Source: Phyto melanocephala (taxonomy: Eukaryota; Arthropoda; Insecta; Diptera; Rhinophoridae). Taken from it: 64,000 bases of DNA. The notes under the pieces were generated by a model, which was not told the DNA's origin, did no database searches, and was given only the letters and a program-made list of their open reading frames with translations. The DNA lies in the NCBI GenBank assembly GCA_941918925.1, contig OW799233.1, positions 174,306,235 to 174,370,234 on the forward strand. Reading direction: 5' to 3'. This document shows, piece after piece, positions 44,577-55,013 of the stretch; the first letter of the stretch is position 1, and each line of letters opens with the position of its first letter. The translations under genes and the position numbers were made by a program.

Positions 44577-45138
44577 TGAGTTATTTTATATTTATCAACA
44601 CATTGATTTTTTTTATACTTTCTCTAACACACATTTAAATTTTAAAAATATTTACTAGCGTATAATGAATATTCAATTCTTCACATACATAATTTTACAG
44701 ATTTGTGTTGCCATACCTAGATTTTTTATTAATAATTCATTACACATTCATACATCTAAATCTATAAAAATTAATTTAATAAAAAAAATATATATATAAA
44801 GAAAATTCAATATTCTTATCTCTAAAATTTATTTACTTGAGTCTATGGATTTTGTACCATTACGGACTATAAAGCAGTACATACAAATATTTGAATATTA
44901 TATATTCAGAAACAACATTATTTGGCCCCAACGAGAAATGCAATATTCCCTAAATTGTTTTCATACATTTTTGGGTGTTATTTCCCAAACACTTCTACAT
45001 ATTTAATTTATTATATATCAATTTTATTGTTTTTTTTAATAATTTCAAAAATGAAGATTTGAATTTGTTGTAGATTTTATATACGAAAAGTGAAGTTATA
45101 GGTATGGGGTACATACGTATTAACAACTTTCTTTTATA
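44577..45138. other. AT-rich, nothing recognised
   Basis: No frames or terminal repeats were seen; possibly intronic. Confidence 0.35.
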
Positions 45139-45780
45139 CTACATTTACACCTGAGCGAAATCTAGTAGATTTGATTTAAAATCTTTATTAAAATCTATAC
45201 CGTTTATACCACTGTTTTTTTTTGACATTTTGCAAGATTTCGTTTTCAAAACAGTATATTTATTTACAAGGTGGTCCGTGAGGCTCTCTATGCTCTACTT
45301 TTCCAAAATTCAAACTCCATATAAAAAGAGTGTAAACAATAAAGTACTTGTGCAACTGCAACCACCTTATATATTATGATTGAATTTTTCTTTATGCCAG
45401 CCAAGGCGAATTCAATAAGGTGAACTTATTAGATCAGCTGATCATCAGCTGTTGACTACTTCTAGGGACCACTTGTCAAATTTTTGTGTATTTTTGACAT
45501 ATCGTTTTGTTTTACATTAACAAAATACACGTTTGTATTTTTTAACTTTGTAGTTGTTTTAGCGACGAGTTCACCTTATTGAATTCGCCTTGATGCCAGC
45601 GTAGTATATTTTATTACATTTTAGTAAAAACCATAGTTGCATCATGAAGCAGTACTAGATTTCAAGTAGATTCTGCCAAAATTTAGTGGCGAAGTAGATT
45701 TTGTTTTGTATGGGAAATGAACAAGATTTCGCTCAAAATCCCTTAAGTAAATACTAGATTTTGTGTAGGTGTAAATGTAG
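45139..45780. mobile_element. Long-TIR element CTACATTTACACCT with a MITE inside
   Basis: Left end CTACATTTACACCTGAGCG and reversed right end CTACATTTACACCTACACA share the first 14 bases, then AAATCTAGTA. The interior is non-coding and holds a CAAGGCGAATT MITE at 45402-45592. The target duplication is not evident, so the superfamily is open. Confidence 0.6.
45402..45592. mobile_element. CAAGGCGAATT MITE, copy 3 (191 bp)
   Basis: Its terminal inverted repeats of 24 bases (45402-45425 and 45569-45592) are perfect by reading, starting CAAGGCGAATTCAATAAGG. It is flanked by a perfect 8-bp duplication ATGCCAGC (45394-45401 and 45593-45600). It is the best preserved of the three copies. Confidence 0.88.
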
Positions 45781-46572
45781 AATTACTTTTATTACGCAGA
45801 CAATCGATAGCAGCATAAATGTTAGCATGAAGGGTGGGCACGGGAAAAGTGTAGCAAACTACATCTTAAGCTACACTGAATACCAATCATTTAAATTTTT
45901 ATTGAAGACTACCTTAGACGGTGAGCTTCGCCGCCAACCCCCAACAGGAATTAAGTATTGCATTCGAATTTTTGATAGTTATACTATTATGCACTTCATT
46001 CATTAATATTAAAGCTATTTAACCAACTGTAATCATTTTTGCTATCACCATTCGTTAGATATTATTTAACTGTGAAGGAAAGTATTTCATTCATAAGGGG
46101 ATAACTCTGCCTCTGCTTCGATCTTAACTATTTTTGGTTGTAATAAGGAAATTACCGTATAAATTGCTCGCAAAAAATTTTAACTAAATTTCATTTGTAC
46201 TTTACGAAATATGAAATCAAATTTATTTTTTTTTGCATGGGAAATATCATGACCCCTGCTTCAAAACATTTTTTTCTCGAATAAAAAAAATTGTTATCAA
46301 AGTAACTCGCTCAGTGTTTGAAGAATGAAAGGAAAATTTTTGCTTTCACAAGCAAACAAATAAGTTAAAACGAAAACCAATTTTATTGTAGCAAAAGTAA
46401 GACAAGTTTAAACATTTTAAACTTGGACAAAAATTTGGTGATTTTTGGAGGAGAATTCTGTGTTTAGTTTCAACTACTGTAAGAACAATTTGATATTTCG
46501 TGATGTGGATAAGAAACAGGATTATAAAAGAGCTGTCACACATTGGCAGGTTTAAACAAGTTACAAACAATT
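45781..46572. other. Intergenic, nothing recognised
   Basis: Short frames at 45761 and 46346 have no recognisable features. Confidence 0.35.
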
Positions 46573-47862
46573 ATATATATATTCGGCTGTGCCGAACTTT
46601 TTATACCCACCACCAATTTAATGTTCTTTTATAGCACAAAAGTTATTATTTTATTATTAACTGTAATCGCTATGGAATAATCTCTTTGTACTAAAATATG
46701 TATTACTTTCTTTGTATTATTTCGATATGCTAGTAAAATATTTTCGTAGATTTAGGGCCATTATTACAACTCACCTTAAGTTAAAGGTAGGATTTTTTAT
46801 GCCCGATAAATAGCTTTGCATTATTACACTTTCCATTTTTTAATGTTATAATTATTAATAATAATAATAATATTTAGTGGATAGAAAAATAATAAATGAA
46901 TACTTTATAAGGCGAAGCCATTTATCGGTCCGACAAAATCCTGCCTTTAACTAACGGCAAGTTATAATAATGGCCCTTAGTCTTTCAATGAAAGTGGACG
47001 TTAAAGTAGGCGTGTCAATATAGCTTCTGCTAATAAATAAACTGGGATATTTCAATATAATCCTTTATTCTTCCAACATCTTTATCCATTTTGATAATTT
47101 ATATGAATTTAAGATAAAGCATTATATAGACGGTGGGCGTAATTGTGGGCGTGTCATCTTAATTGTGATTGAAAAGAAATGTATATTTGCAAAATTTCAT
47201 CATCATACATATAATTCTGTTGGTTTTATTAGCTTTTAAATTTCATTAACAGTACACTATGTGAGAAATGGGAGTTGTAGTAGGCGTGTCAAAGTTGTTT
47301 CTACTGATGAAATCAACTTAAATATTTGTATATATAGAGGGTTTTATTCTTCCAAAATCTTTGTCCAAAAATAAAATATATTAATTTGAGATAAATAGTT
47401 ATAAGGGAGATGGACGTTAAAAAATTAGTAGTAGTGACACCTTAATTTTCTGTTATTGCAAGTATTTTGATCAAAGAGCAAGTTTTGCAAACTTCAGAAT
47501 CATACATCTAATATTGTCAGTTTATAACGTTTTTAATTTGGAATATACCGAAAGACACACTCTAGGGCGTAAATTTTTATACATTTTGATTTATAACTCG
47601 TTTAAGATTTAAGCAATTTTCAACGAAATGTATTTTTTTATCCATGAAATATACATTCGAAATTTCATCGCTCTACGTCAATGCATTTTTAGCGACGTTG
47701 AAAGGATATGGTTTCATGACCTTTATCCCATTTTCAATACCAAACAAACCCAAATGACCCCAGGACTCAGAAAATTTATATTTTATGGGATATAGATATA
47801 ATGGCTATTTCGTTGTTTTACAAACAGAATGACAATTTTTTGGTGGTGGTTGTAAAAATGTA
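46573..47862 (-). mobile_element. Family A element, copy A3 (no mariner inside)
   Basis: Starts 'ATTCGGCTGTGCCGAACTTT' then 'ATACCCACCACC' and ends 'TTTTTTGGTGGTGG'. The site that holds the mariner in A1 and A2 reads 'TTTCTTTGTATTATTTCG' here, an empty site. A Harbinger-like MITE sits at 46755-46976. Confidence 0.6.
46755..46976. mobile_element. Harbinger-like MITE (GGGCCATTATTAC), 222 bp
   Basis: Ends GGGCCATTATTACAACTC and, reversed, GGGCCATTATTATAACTTG, flanked by TTA on both sides. The uninterrupted target ('AAATTTAGTCTTTC') can be read in A1 and A4, confirming the 3-bp duplication. Confidence 0.8.
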
Positions 47863-47889
47863 AATTACTTTTTTAATTTTTAAAATTAT

Positions 47890-48365
47890 CAATGTTGACA
47901 CAGTCACCAGTACTAGTGACTTATTATACCCCCGACAATGCTTTTTACATTTAACATGTGCCTGTCATTGGAAATCTACTACTGACACTGGTACTACTGA
48001 GTAGGTAGTTCATTAAGGACAATATGTAGACATTGCCACCAGAGATTCAATAGTGCATTTAAGTAATTCTAGTCTACACTGATACTTTTCTGAAATATAC
48101 GTCGTTAATGAAACTTTTGTTAAAATATGATGTTTTATTAAAAAAAATTAAGAAATTCATTAAATATCAAATAAGTATTAAAAGTAAATTAGATACATTT
48201 CATTTAATTAGAATTCTTATTTATTGTGTATAAATTTTTTTTTCTCATCAAAGAAAAAGAAAAAAAATGTAGACACTTTGTTGACAATGTCGCCAAGAAG
48301 TCACCACAATAGTAGACAAAACTGGTGACTTGGAGACACTTGCCCCCAGGTTTCCTTCAGGGCAA
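47890..48365. repeat. Repeat family F, copy 1
   Basis: The end segment (48275-48360) with 'TTGACAATGTCGCCAAGAAG' and 'TGGTGACTTGGAGACACTTG' matches 51430-51525. The outer parts carry inverted 'GTCACCAGT' motifs. Non-coding; possibly a MITE. Confidence 0.4.
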
Positions 48366-48419
48366 CTTAAGTCGGGTCAAAGTATTGTCTTCTATGTGTG
48401 GGTTTTATTAATAAATACT

Positions 48420-48804
48420 GGGCCAATTCAAAGTAGACTCTCATATTGTACTATGTCATATAATTCATATTAATATGACTAGTGACTTTGAACACCTTTT
48501 GTTAACAAATTATGTATTTAATACAAGAAAGAAGACAAAGAGATGACGCTGTTAAAAATTGTATGTATACAGGAAAGAAGAAAATAGAAAATATTCTCTC
48601 TGAGAGGTGAGAAGCGAAGAAATTCTCTCTGAGAGACAGTATGGTTAAAAGTATAACATAAACAATTTTTTATACATAGGAAACAAATGTGTAAAGTCTT
48701 ATTATTTTCTTTGTATGGAAATTACTAACAAAAATTTTATGCATGCATAAAATAATATGAAATAGTACAAATACGACTGATATGCAACCACTTTGAATTG
48801 GCCC
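48420..48804. mobile_element. MITE with GGGCCAATTCAAAGT ends
   Basis: Left end GGGCCAATTCAAAGTAG and reversed right end GGGCCAATTCAAAGTGG, each next to ACT (48417-48419 and 48805-48807). Inside are two 'ATTCTCTCTGAGAG' palindromic repeats near 48591-48646. The 3-bp flank suggests a Harbinger-type relative, although ACT is not its usual target. Confidence 0.65.
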
Positions 48805-49191
48805 ACTGTGTAATGTACTTTTTCCCTGTATTTATTTATTAAAGTCTTACAGACTAATGATTTGGTTGTATTAATTATAAAAAAACAACTTAAATTTGAC
48901 GATAGAAAGAAAATAACATTTATTTAAAATTTTTAAAAGAAAATTTCTAAAATTTATTTTTGATGCATTAATACATTGCTTGGAAAAACGAGGAATATAA
49001 GGACAACTTTTTCGAAGCAAATAAAAAAATGTGTTTAAAAATACAATACATTTCACGCTCTTTTAGGCAGGCTGTTGTATTGCAGTGGGCAATTGGAAGT
49101 TTTCAACGATTTTAATCACCGGGACAAATTCTATATGTATTTTAATTATTATGTAGCTATGGACTTAAAAGAGGGAGTAAACATATATTAA
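48805..49191. other. Intergenic, possible promoter side of the small ORF
   Basis: There is a 'TCTATATGTATTT' TATA-like stretch near 49129. A 61-codon minus-strand frame (49056-48871) has no recognisable identity. Confidence 0.25.
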
Positions 49192-49530
49192 ATGAAATTG
49201 CATATTGTTCTGTCTGCATCACTTTTTTTATTATTTTTTTGCATATTCATTATGAAAGGTTATGAAAAAATTAAAACTACCCAGCAAAAAGTAGGAAGTA
49301 GAAAGCAAAGTAAATTATATTTTCAAGACTTCGAAACCAATAGTGCAAAAGCATTCAATCAAAATAACTCCCTAAATGCAAAATAATATGACATAAATGA
49401 TGTGCTTCAAAATTATTGCAACGTCATGCAAAAAATCTTAAACAGTTCATGTATACAAACAAAATCAATTACTGAAACATTGAATGCTTTTCACCAAATA
49501 TGCATGAGTTCTAGGCTCTTATTAGAATGA
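49192..49530 (+). CDS. Possible small secreted protein with one in-frame stop
   Basis: Begins 'MKLHIVLSASLFLLFFC', a good signal peptide, followed by a Lys/Gln-rich segment and, after a TAA at 49384-49386, 47 more codons in the same frame to TGA at 49528. The second part is helical-looking with three cysteines ('NYCNVMQKIL', 'SSCIQTK', 'HQICMSS'). I do not recognise a family. Small secreted fly proteins (for example seminal fluid peptides) often look like this, but that is only analogy. The stop could mark a pseudogene, a sequencing error, or readthrough. It converges on the intact Timp 3' end, 410 bases away. Confidence 0.3.
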
Positions 49531-49897
49531 AGTGCAGCTCATTAATTTATTCATGTAAATACATGATTTCAAATGGCACGCTAATGCGAAAATCATTAAT
49601 ATTTTCAACTTAATTAAATCACTTCGTCACCTGTTGATCCCGTGCAAAATCACTTCTTTGTCATAGTTTTTTTTTGCTGGGTAGGGGCGATTTACGGCAT
49701 TTAAACGCAATCAGAATTTTCATATTCTTATCAAAATCTCTGCATCAAAGGAACAGCTAACTTAAACTTTCCAGTAAAATTTCGAATATCGTAATTGGCT
49801 CCCTGATGTGAGTAAGAGACCTGGGTTAATTATACGTTATACTTATTATGAAAATAAAAATTTTACAATACCAATTAACAAATAATAAAAAGAGTGT

Positions 49898-49921
49898 AAA
49901 AAAAAAAAAAAAAAAAAAAAT
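49898..49921. repeat. Poly(A) tract
   Basis: Homopolymer run of about 24 A on the plus strand, 20 bases beyond the Timp stop codon (T run on the coding strand). Confidence 0.85.
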
Positions 49922-49940
49922 TAATTTTTATACGATATGT

Positions 49941-50138
49941 TTATGTACGTGATAAGCAATTATTATACTGAAGAGTTTTCCTCCAACCACATTTAAAGTA
50001 TAGTCCTTCTTTGGGTATGAAATAAAAGGAGGGCTCGCAGGCATTCAATTGCTTTGCACATTTAGAAAACGGTGACCACTTACATCCCCTGCGTAATTCA
50101 ACGTCTTTGTCACAACTATTGCCAATGCAGGTTTCAAT
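49941..50138 (-). CDS. Timp: Timp exon 4
   Basis: 198 bases including TAA at 49943-49941. The acceptor follows a long T run. It encodes the Cys-rich C-terminal subdomain with seven cysteines. Confidence 0.9.
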   Translation of the reverse strand: METCIGNSCDKDVELRRGCKWSPFSKCAKQLNACEPSFYFIPKEGLYFKCGWRKTLQYNNCLSRT

Positions 50139-51748
50139 CTAAAAAAAAAAAAAAAATTATTAGCGAATAAAAAAAATATTTAAATTATAAAACTCGTTGG
50201 GGGAAAAAAGTAAATTATAAAATCATGGTTTGTAAATTGTTATTTACCTTACAATAGCAGTTGAAGGGATCGATTTTAGAAAAAATATATTTTTTTGCAT
50301 TTTTCTTAACCTCTTCTACATAATTGCACTTATTTAATACAGATCCTCTGCCAGCAATTAGATAAGACTTGTTATAATCCAAACTGACGCCACAATTCCT
50401 ATCGTCGTGTGTTGTATGCAAAATTCCATTTTGTAATGTTTTGTTACCTTCGGCATTCAACTATTCGAGTGACATATTTATTGTATAAATAAATACAGAA
50501 ATTACCATTTTAGATCTTAATAATAAACTCTTAAAGCTATTCATTTTATTAGTATGTATTAATACTTTGAAGTTGGGCAAAACGTTATTAAGTCAGAAGA
50601 ATGCATTTTGAATTTTTGACCAGACTTAACTCAATTTGCTCTGTCTTCCGTTTAAAGCACAAATATTCCAAAACGTAATCATTTGCTGTTTAATCAATGG
50701 CATTGCACAAATCGTGAGGTATTAAACCAAAACTGCAGTTTCTAACTTAATACCTTTTTGCTCAACCTCAAATGATTAAGAAAATTCTTTTTGAATTTTT
50801 TCTTTCTTTCGTTTTGTAAAATTACCTTTAAGACTTTGTCAATTTTAACTTCATATTCGTAGTCGTTTTTAACCCAATTATAACTTAAGATCACAACACG
50901 TACAACAACAACTGAAATTAAACAAACCAAATCTTTAGGAAATTGAAAAACTTTTACACCCTCCACTTTGCAACTTTAAACTTTTCTTCGAACTTTATGT
51001 TTTGAAGACAATATGTATTTCTTGTCTGACCACATTTGTACTTAAAATTCTTTTTAATTTGAGAAATTAAAGTTTTTTTTATATCTGATAATGAAAGGAT
51101 TAATAACTAAACAAAGTAGGTTTTATTCCGAAATCAGTCAAGTAGAAGTAGAAAATTGTAAAGCCATTGTGCTGACTTTCAATACTAATTTGCACCCAAA
51201 TATTTCTGACATTTGGATACTACATTCGAATCTATGCGATATCGGGGACCTTCGAAAACACTGATTTCAACATACGCACGAATAAACGGGCAAAGCTCAA
51301 CCGACTCCACTGTTCATAAGCATTTAGAATATATATACTTTATATGCTGGGAATATAATATTGTAGGAAATTCACACGGAATGACAAACCCATATACAAT
51401 ATACCCTAACACTCTCTGTGAAGGGAAGAAAAGTGTAGACGATTTGTTAATGTCACCAAAACGTCACCAAAATAGTCAACAAAAGTGGTGACTTGAAGAC
51501 ACTTGACCCCAGACTTCCTGCAAAGTAGTGTTATGCAATTAGTGGAGGATTCTTAAGCTTTATTTTTTTTAAATTGAAATTAATTTAAATTAAACAAAAC
51601 AAAACATCTCACCATAATCAGCACTGCAAAATATGTCCTGTGGATGCCTCTCTGTACAGTTGCATGCTAATGTTAGTGTAGAATAAAACTGTAGTACGGC
51701 CAAACAAGCAAGAGTTAAAACGCTAAAATATTTTGTAAAACTTTTCAT
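49941..51748 (-). CDS. Timp: Tissue inhibitor of metalloproteinases, complete four-exon gene
   Basis: A secreted inhibitor of matrix metalloproteinases that inserts its N-terminal cysteine into the enzyme's zinc site. Exons: 51613-51748, 50826-50911, 50248-50460, 49941-50138; phases 1, 0, 0; 210 residues, the usual fly TIMP length. Signal peptide 1-28, then mature 'CNCTERHPQ' with the diagnostic Cys-x-Cys. Exon 3 carries 'RNCGVSL', 'YLIAGRG', 'KCNY' and 'FNCYCK'. Exon 4 carries the C-terminal domain ('GCKWSPFSKC', 'NACEP', 'KCGW', 'NNC'). The mature part has 14 cysteines. All donors begin GT and acceptors AG. Intron 1 holds a family B relic and a family F copy. A pyrimidine tract and CAG just upstream of the ATG (near 51770) suggest a further 5' UTR intron. 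Two potential N-glycosylation sites: 'NCT' and 'NKT'. Confidence 0.92.
50248..50460 (-). CDS. Timp: Timp exon 3
   Basis: 213 bases, phase 0 at both ends. Acceptor TCGAATAG, donor TGTAAG|GTAAAT. It holds four conserved cysteines of the N-terminal (NTR) domain. Confidence 0.9.
50826..50911 (-). CDS. Timp: Timp exon 2
   Basis: 86 bases. Acceptor AATTTCAG, donor AAAG|GTAATT. It encodes the beta-strand segment 'VVVVRVVILSYNW' to 'KIDKVLK' of the OB-fold domain. Confidence 0.88.
51180..51425 (-). repeat. Family B relic in Timp intron 1
   Basis: Reversed, it reads 'TTCACAGAGAGTGTTAGG', 'GTCATTCCGTGTGAATTTCC' and a decayed 'AAAGTATATA' block, matching the first 250 bases of B1. Both ends are lost. 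Confidence 0.5.
51430..51525. repeat. Repeat family F, copy 2
   Basis: 'GTCACCAAAATAGTCAACAA' and 'GTGGTGACTTGAAGACACTT' match 48290-48360. Confidence 0.5.
51613..51748 (-). CDS. Timp: Timp exon 1
   Basis: ATG at 51748-51746. 45 codons plus one base: signal peptide and start of the inhibitory wedge. Donor TATG|GTGAGA. Confidence 0.9.
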
Positions 51749-51749
51749 G

Positions 51750-52442
51750 TTCAAGATCTTAAAATCTGTAAAGAAAAACAAATAGGCGTTATATATTATT
51801 ATAGTAATGGGCTGTTTTTATAATCTTAATAACTGAAAACTGTGCGATGATTTAACAACTCTTAGTTGAACAAATTATACGAGTATTTTAAAAAAAAAAA
51901 AATGTTAAAATTCAATAAAGAAACAAACACATTCATCTCTACAAAACATGCAGGGCGAACAAAATTATTTGTTTGTTTTCAGGACATGATTTTTCACTCG
52001 GACTTTCCAAGTAGGTGTTATCATATGTATAAGGTGCTGGCAGCTCGTAGATAAACGGCGGCTTTCTTTTTTATACATACAAATGTATATGACGTTCGAT
52101 ATACATCTAAATACTTTTATTTAATTTTGCATATTGATTTTAAATTTGTGAATAAAACATGAACAAGTGACTAAACTAAGTGCCGAAAAAAAAACAAACT
52201 AAATCTTTTACCGAATTGAATTAAGCAGCCCATATATGTGAAGGGTATTCCAAAATAGCGGTTTCTTTCTGATATGTCAACAAAAATTGTGCAGTGGAGG
52301 GTCGCTACCAGGAATGCCACAACGAAAACAATTTCCCTACCAAATTTTTCTTAAAAACGGAACAAAGTCTACCAAAACCTACCATTATCCCAAATTGCCT
52401 ATCTGAAATAGCAAAAAATATTTTTAAAAAAATAAAAGAGTA
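51750..52442. other. Upstream of Timp
   Basis: On the minus strand a 'ATATATAACG' stretch near 51790-51800 may be TATA-like. Otherwise no gene or element was recognised. Confidence 0.3.
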
Positions 52443-53350
52443 AAAACAAATAAGAGCACTATATTCGGCTGTGCCGAATCTTTCATACCCACCACCAGTT
52501 TTGTGTACTTTTAAAGCACAAAATTTTATTATATTATTATTAACTGTAATATTATTAATTGTATTCGATATGCTAGTAAAATGTTTTCGTAAATTTAGTC
52601 TTTAAATGAAAGTGGGCGTTAAAGTAGGCGTGTCAATAAAGTTTCTGCTAATAAATACAACTTATATATTTCAATATAGTCCTTTATTCTTCCAAAAACT
52701 TTGTCCATAGAGAAGTTATATGAATTTGAGATAAAGCGTTATATGGGAGGTGGGCGTAAAAGTGGGCGTGTCACATTTATTTTTCGTTGGAACAAAGCCT
52801 TTGACCAGAAAGCAATGTTTGCAAAATTTCAGAATCATACATCTAATTTTGTCAGTTTGTTTACGTTTTAAATTTTTAATATACCGAAGAATACACTGTG
52901 CGGTAAGATTTTCGTACATTTTTATCTATACCTCCTTTCCGAGTGCATAGATTTAAGGGAAAAATATTCTTTTAGTTCAAAAAATATACATTCGAAGTTT
53001 CATGGCTCTAGGTTAATGCGTTTGGACACAATTGCATTTTATTCGATGTTGGAAGGACACGGTTTTTTTTACCTAATCTTGCATTACGAGCTATAACTCT
53101 CTTCCTAATATACCGATTAAGCCCATTTTCAATACCAAACAAACCTTGTGTATAAGAAACATTCTGACAAAATTTAAGCTGCCTACCTTTTTCGGTCTGA
53201 CCTCTATCGTGCTTTCAACAGACGGACGGACATTGCTAGATCGTCATAAAATGAAACCCCGATTCAGAAAATATATACTTTATGGGGTCTAAAACGGATA
53301 TTTCGATGTGTTACAAACGGAATGACTAAATGAATTACCCCCACCAAAAT
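52443..53350 (-). mobile_element. Family A element, copy A4 (no mariner inside)
   Basis: Starts 'AAGAGCACTATATTCGGCTG' and ends 'GAATTACCCCCACCAAA'. It contains 'GACGGACGGACATTGC' and 'CTTTATGGGGTCT'. The mariner site is again empty ('TTGTATTCGATATGC' near 52557). It has fewer internal modules than A1. Confidence 0.6.
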
Positions 53351-53527
53351 ATTTTAACGTTGTCCTTTCAATTAAAAAGAACAATATTCTATCAAAAGCT
53401 TAAACAATTCAAACAAACCAACCAAACTAACAAATTGTGTTTAAATTAAAGAAATCTACCAATTTCGATCCAATAGGACCAAACTGGCATCCTTGGTCGC
53501 TACTATCATCGTACATTTGTGGCCGTA

Positions 53528-53690
53528 TGTTGTGATGGTGGTACATAATATTTTTTTTTAGTTTTACACACATTCTTGCTTGGCTTTAGAAAACTATACT
53601 TTTGAATTAATTAGAAGTTTTATTGATATTTTTTTACTAAGTTATCTTTGTTTTAAATTTTTTAAAAACAATCATATTGGGCTGACAGTC
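53528..53690 (+). repeat. Repeat family E, copy 2
   Basis: Matches 43541-43700 and lies directly before a family D element. Confidence 0.45.
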
Positions 53691-53714
53691 GAAAGCATCA
53701 TATTTGTCAGCATG

Positions 53715-54446
53715 CACGTAAAGAAAAACCATGGTTACGACATGATCACGACAGTCATATTATTTTTTCTAAAACAATATTTGGTTGTCGAAAACAAGTA
53801 ATAGTTATTTTAGCTTCATTTCATCATATATTTTGTCACGATAATCAAGCATTTGTTTGAATAATATCATTTAATGTTTACTTTTCGTAAAAATTTCAAA
53901 ATGGTTATCATTAAAAAATAGTATGATTCAATAAAAATAATTCGACAAAAATAACATTATATTCAAAAGCATTATGAATTACAAATAATCATTAAATAAT
54001 AGGTGAGACAACTGTATGATTACAAATTAATCAAGCTATGAGTTTTTTTAATAATAATTTGATTTCAATTGTTCTCTTCTTGCTGAATAAAATTTTATTA
54101 TTTGAAAAGTTTGAGATGTCAAAAAAATGAACAAAAATTTTGAATAATTAAGTTAATTTTACAAATAAACGAGAAAATGTAAAAAAGTATTGGTATAACA
54201 ATTGCAATTAAATTCGTAAGTACAATCACTATGTGTATGTTACAGCACAAGACAATAATTTGCCGTAAAAAAGCAAAGAGTGTCGGTTTCAATTGTAGTC
54301 ATATATATGATTATTGCATGATACTTTAATTAAGCATAATAATGATAACTGGTAACCAATATATGTTTTAACAATAATCATACAATTTAATCATAGTATG
54401 TTGCTCTTCGATTATGGTTACCACAACCATATTTTTTCTTTGCGTG
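53715..54446. mobile_element. Repeat family D, most complete copy with TIRs
   Basis: The left end reads CACGTAAAGAAAAACCATGG and the reversed right end CACGCAAAGAAAAAATATGG. The interior is AT-rich and non-coding. Related fragments lie at 8911, 14700 and 29580. The target duplication is unclear. Confidence 0.6.
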
Positions 54447-54589
54447 TGGAGGGTGGGCATAGAAAGGAACAGTATAGCAAACAACATCCTTAGCAATCCT
54501 GAAAAATTAATCATCAACAGTTTTTGCACTATGTGAACCATTTTTTTTAAGAAAGCTACCTAAGGTTAAGTATCCCTTGTTACAGGTTC

Positions 54590-54850
54590 AAATTTTAGTA
54601 GTTCTACTTGGGAACTATAATACCAACTCGTAGATAACTTCATGCATTCTCGAATCGATTGTGCGACATTGGGATAGACTTTATCTTTCATGTAGCTACG
54701 CAAAAAATAGTATAAGGGTTTTAAACCAAATAACCACGGTGTTCAATAGTGATCGTCTCTTCAAAAAATCACATGGTCAGTAAATATTTTACGCAAAAAG
54801 GCGATGGTACAGTTAGTTATCTGCGTGCTAAGAATCACAGTCTTGTTCAC
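54590..54850 (-). pseudogene. Mariner/IS630 transposase C-terminal relic
   Basis: The minus strand reads 'LKPLYYFLRSYMKDKVYPN' and 'SIRECMKLSTSW', the degraded form of the family's 'LTPLDYFLWGxxKDKVY' block. No ends were found. Confidence 0.5.
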
Positions 54851-54889
54851 AATAACATCGTAAACAAGTAAATGCACAATAATCCGATG

Positions 54890-55013
54890 CGTCAAATTTT
54901 AAATACCCACCCCCAGTTTTGTGTATTACTTTTATACCACAAAATTTATTGTTACGTTAACAACTGTAATCATTTTAGAATAATATCTTTGTATTTATTG
55001 ATTTCTTTTAATG
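54890..55013 (-). repeat. Family A fragment (A5), cut by B3
   Basis: 'AAATACCCACCCCCAGTTTT' and 'GTAATCATTTTAGAATAATA' match the start of A1/A3, then stop where B3 begins. The rest may be the fragment after B3 (58600-59310). Confidence 0.5.

Noticed and set aside
48871..49056. 61-codon minus-strand frame with four cysteines and a hydrophobic start.
   Set aside because: Start is not a convincing signal peptide, no relative was recognised, and the composition is that of AT-rich DNA.
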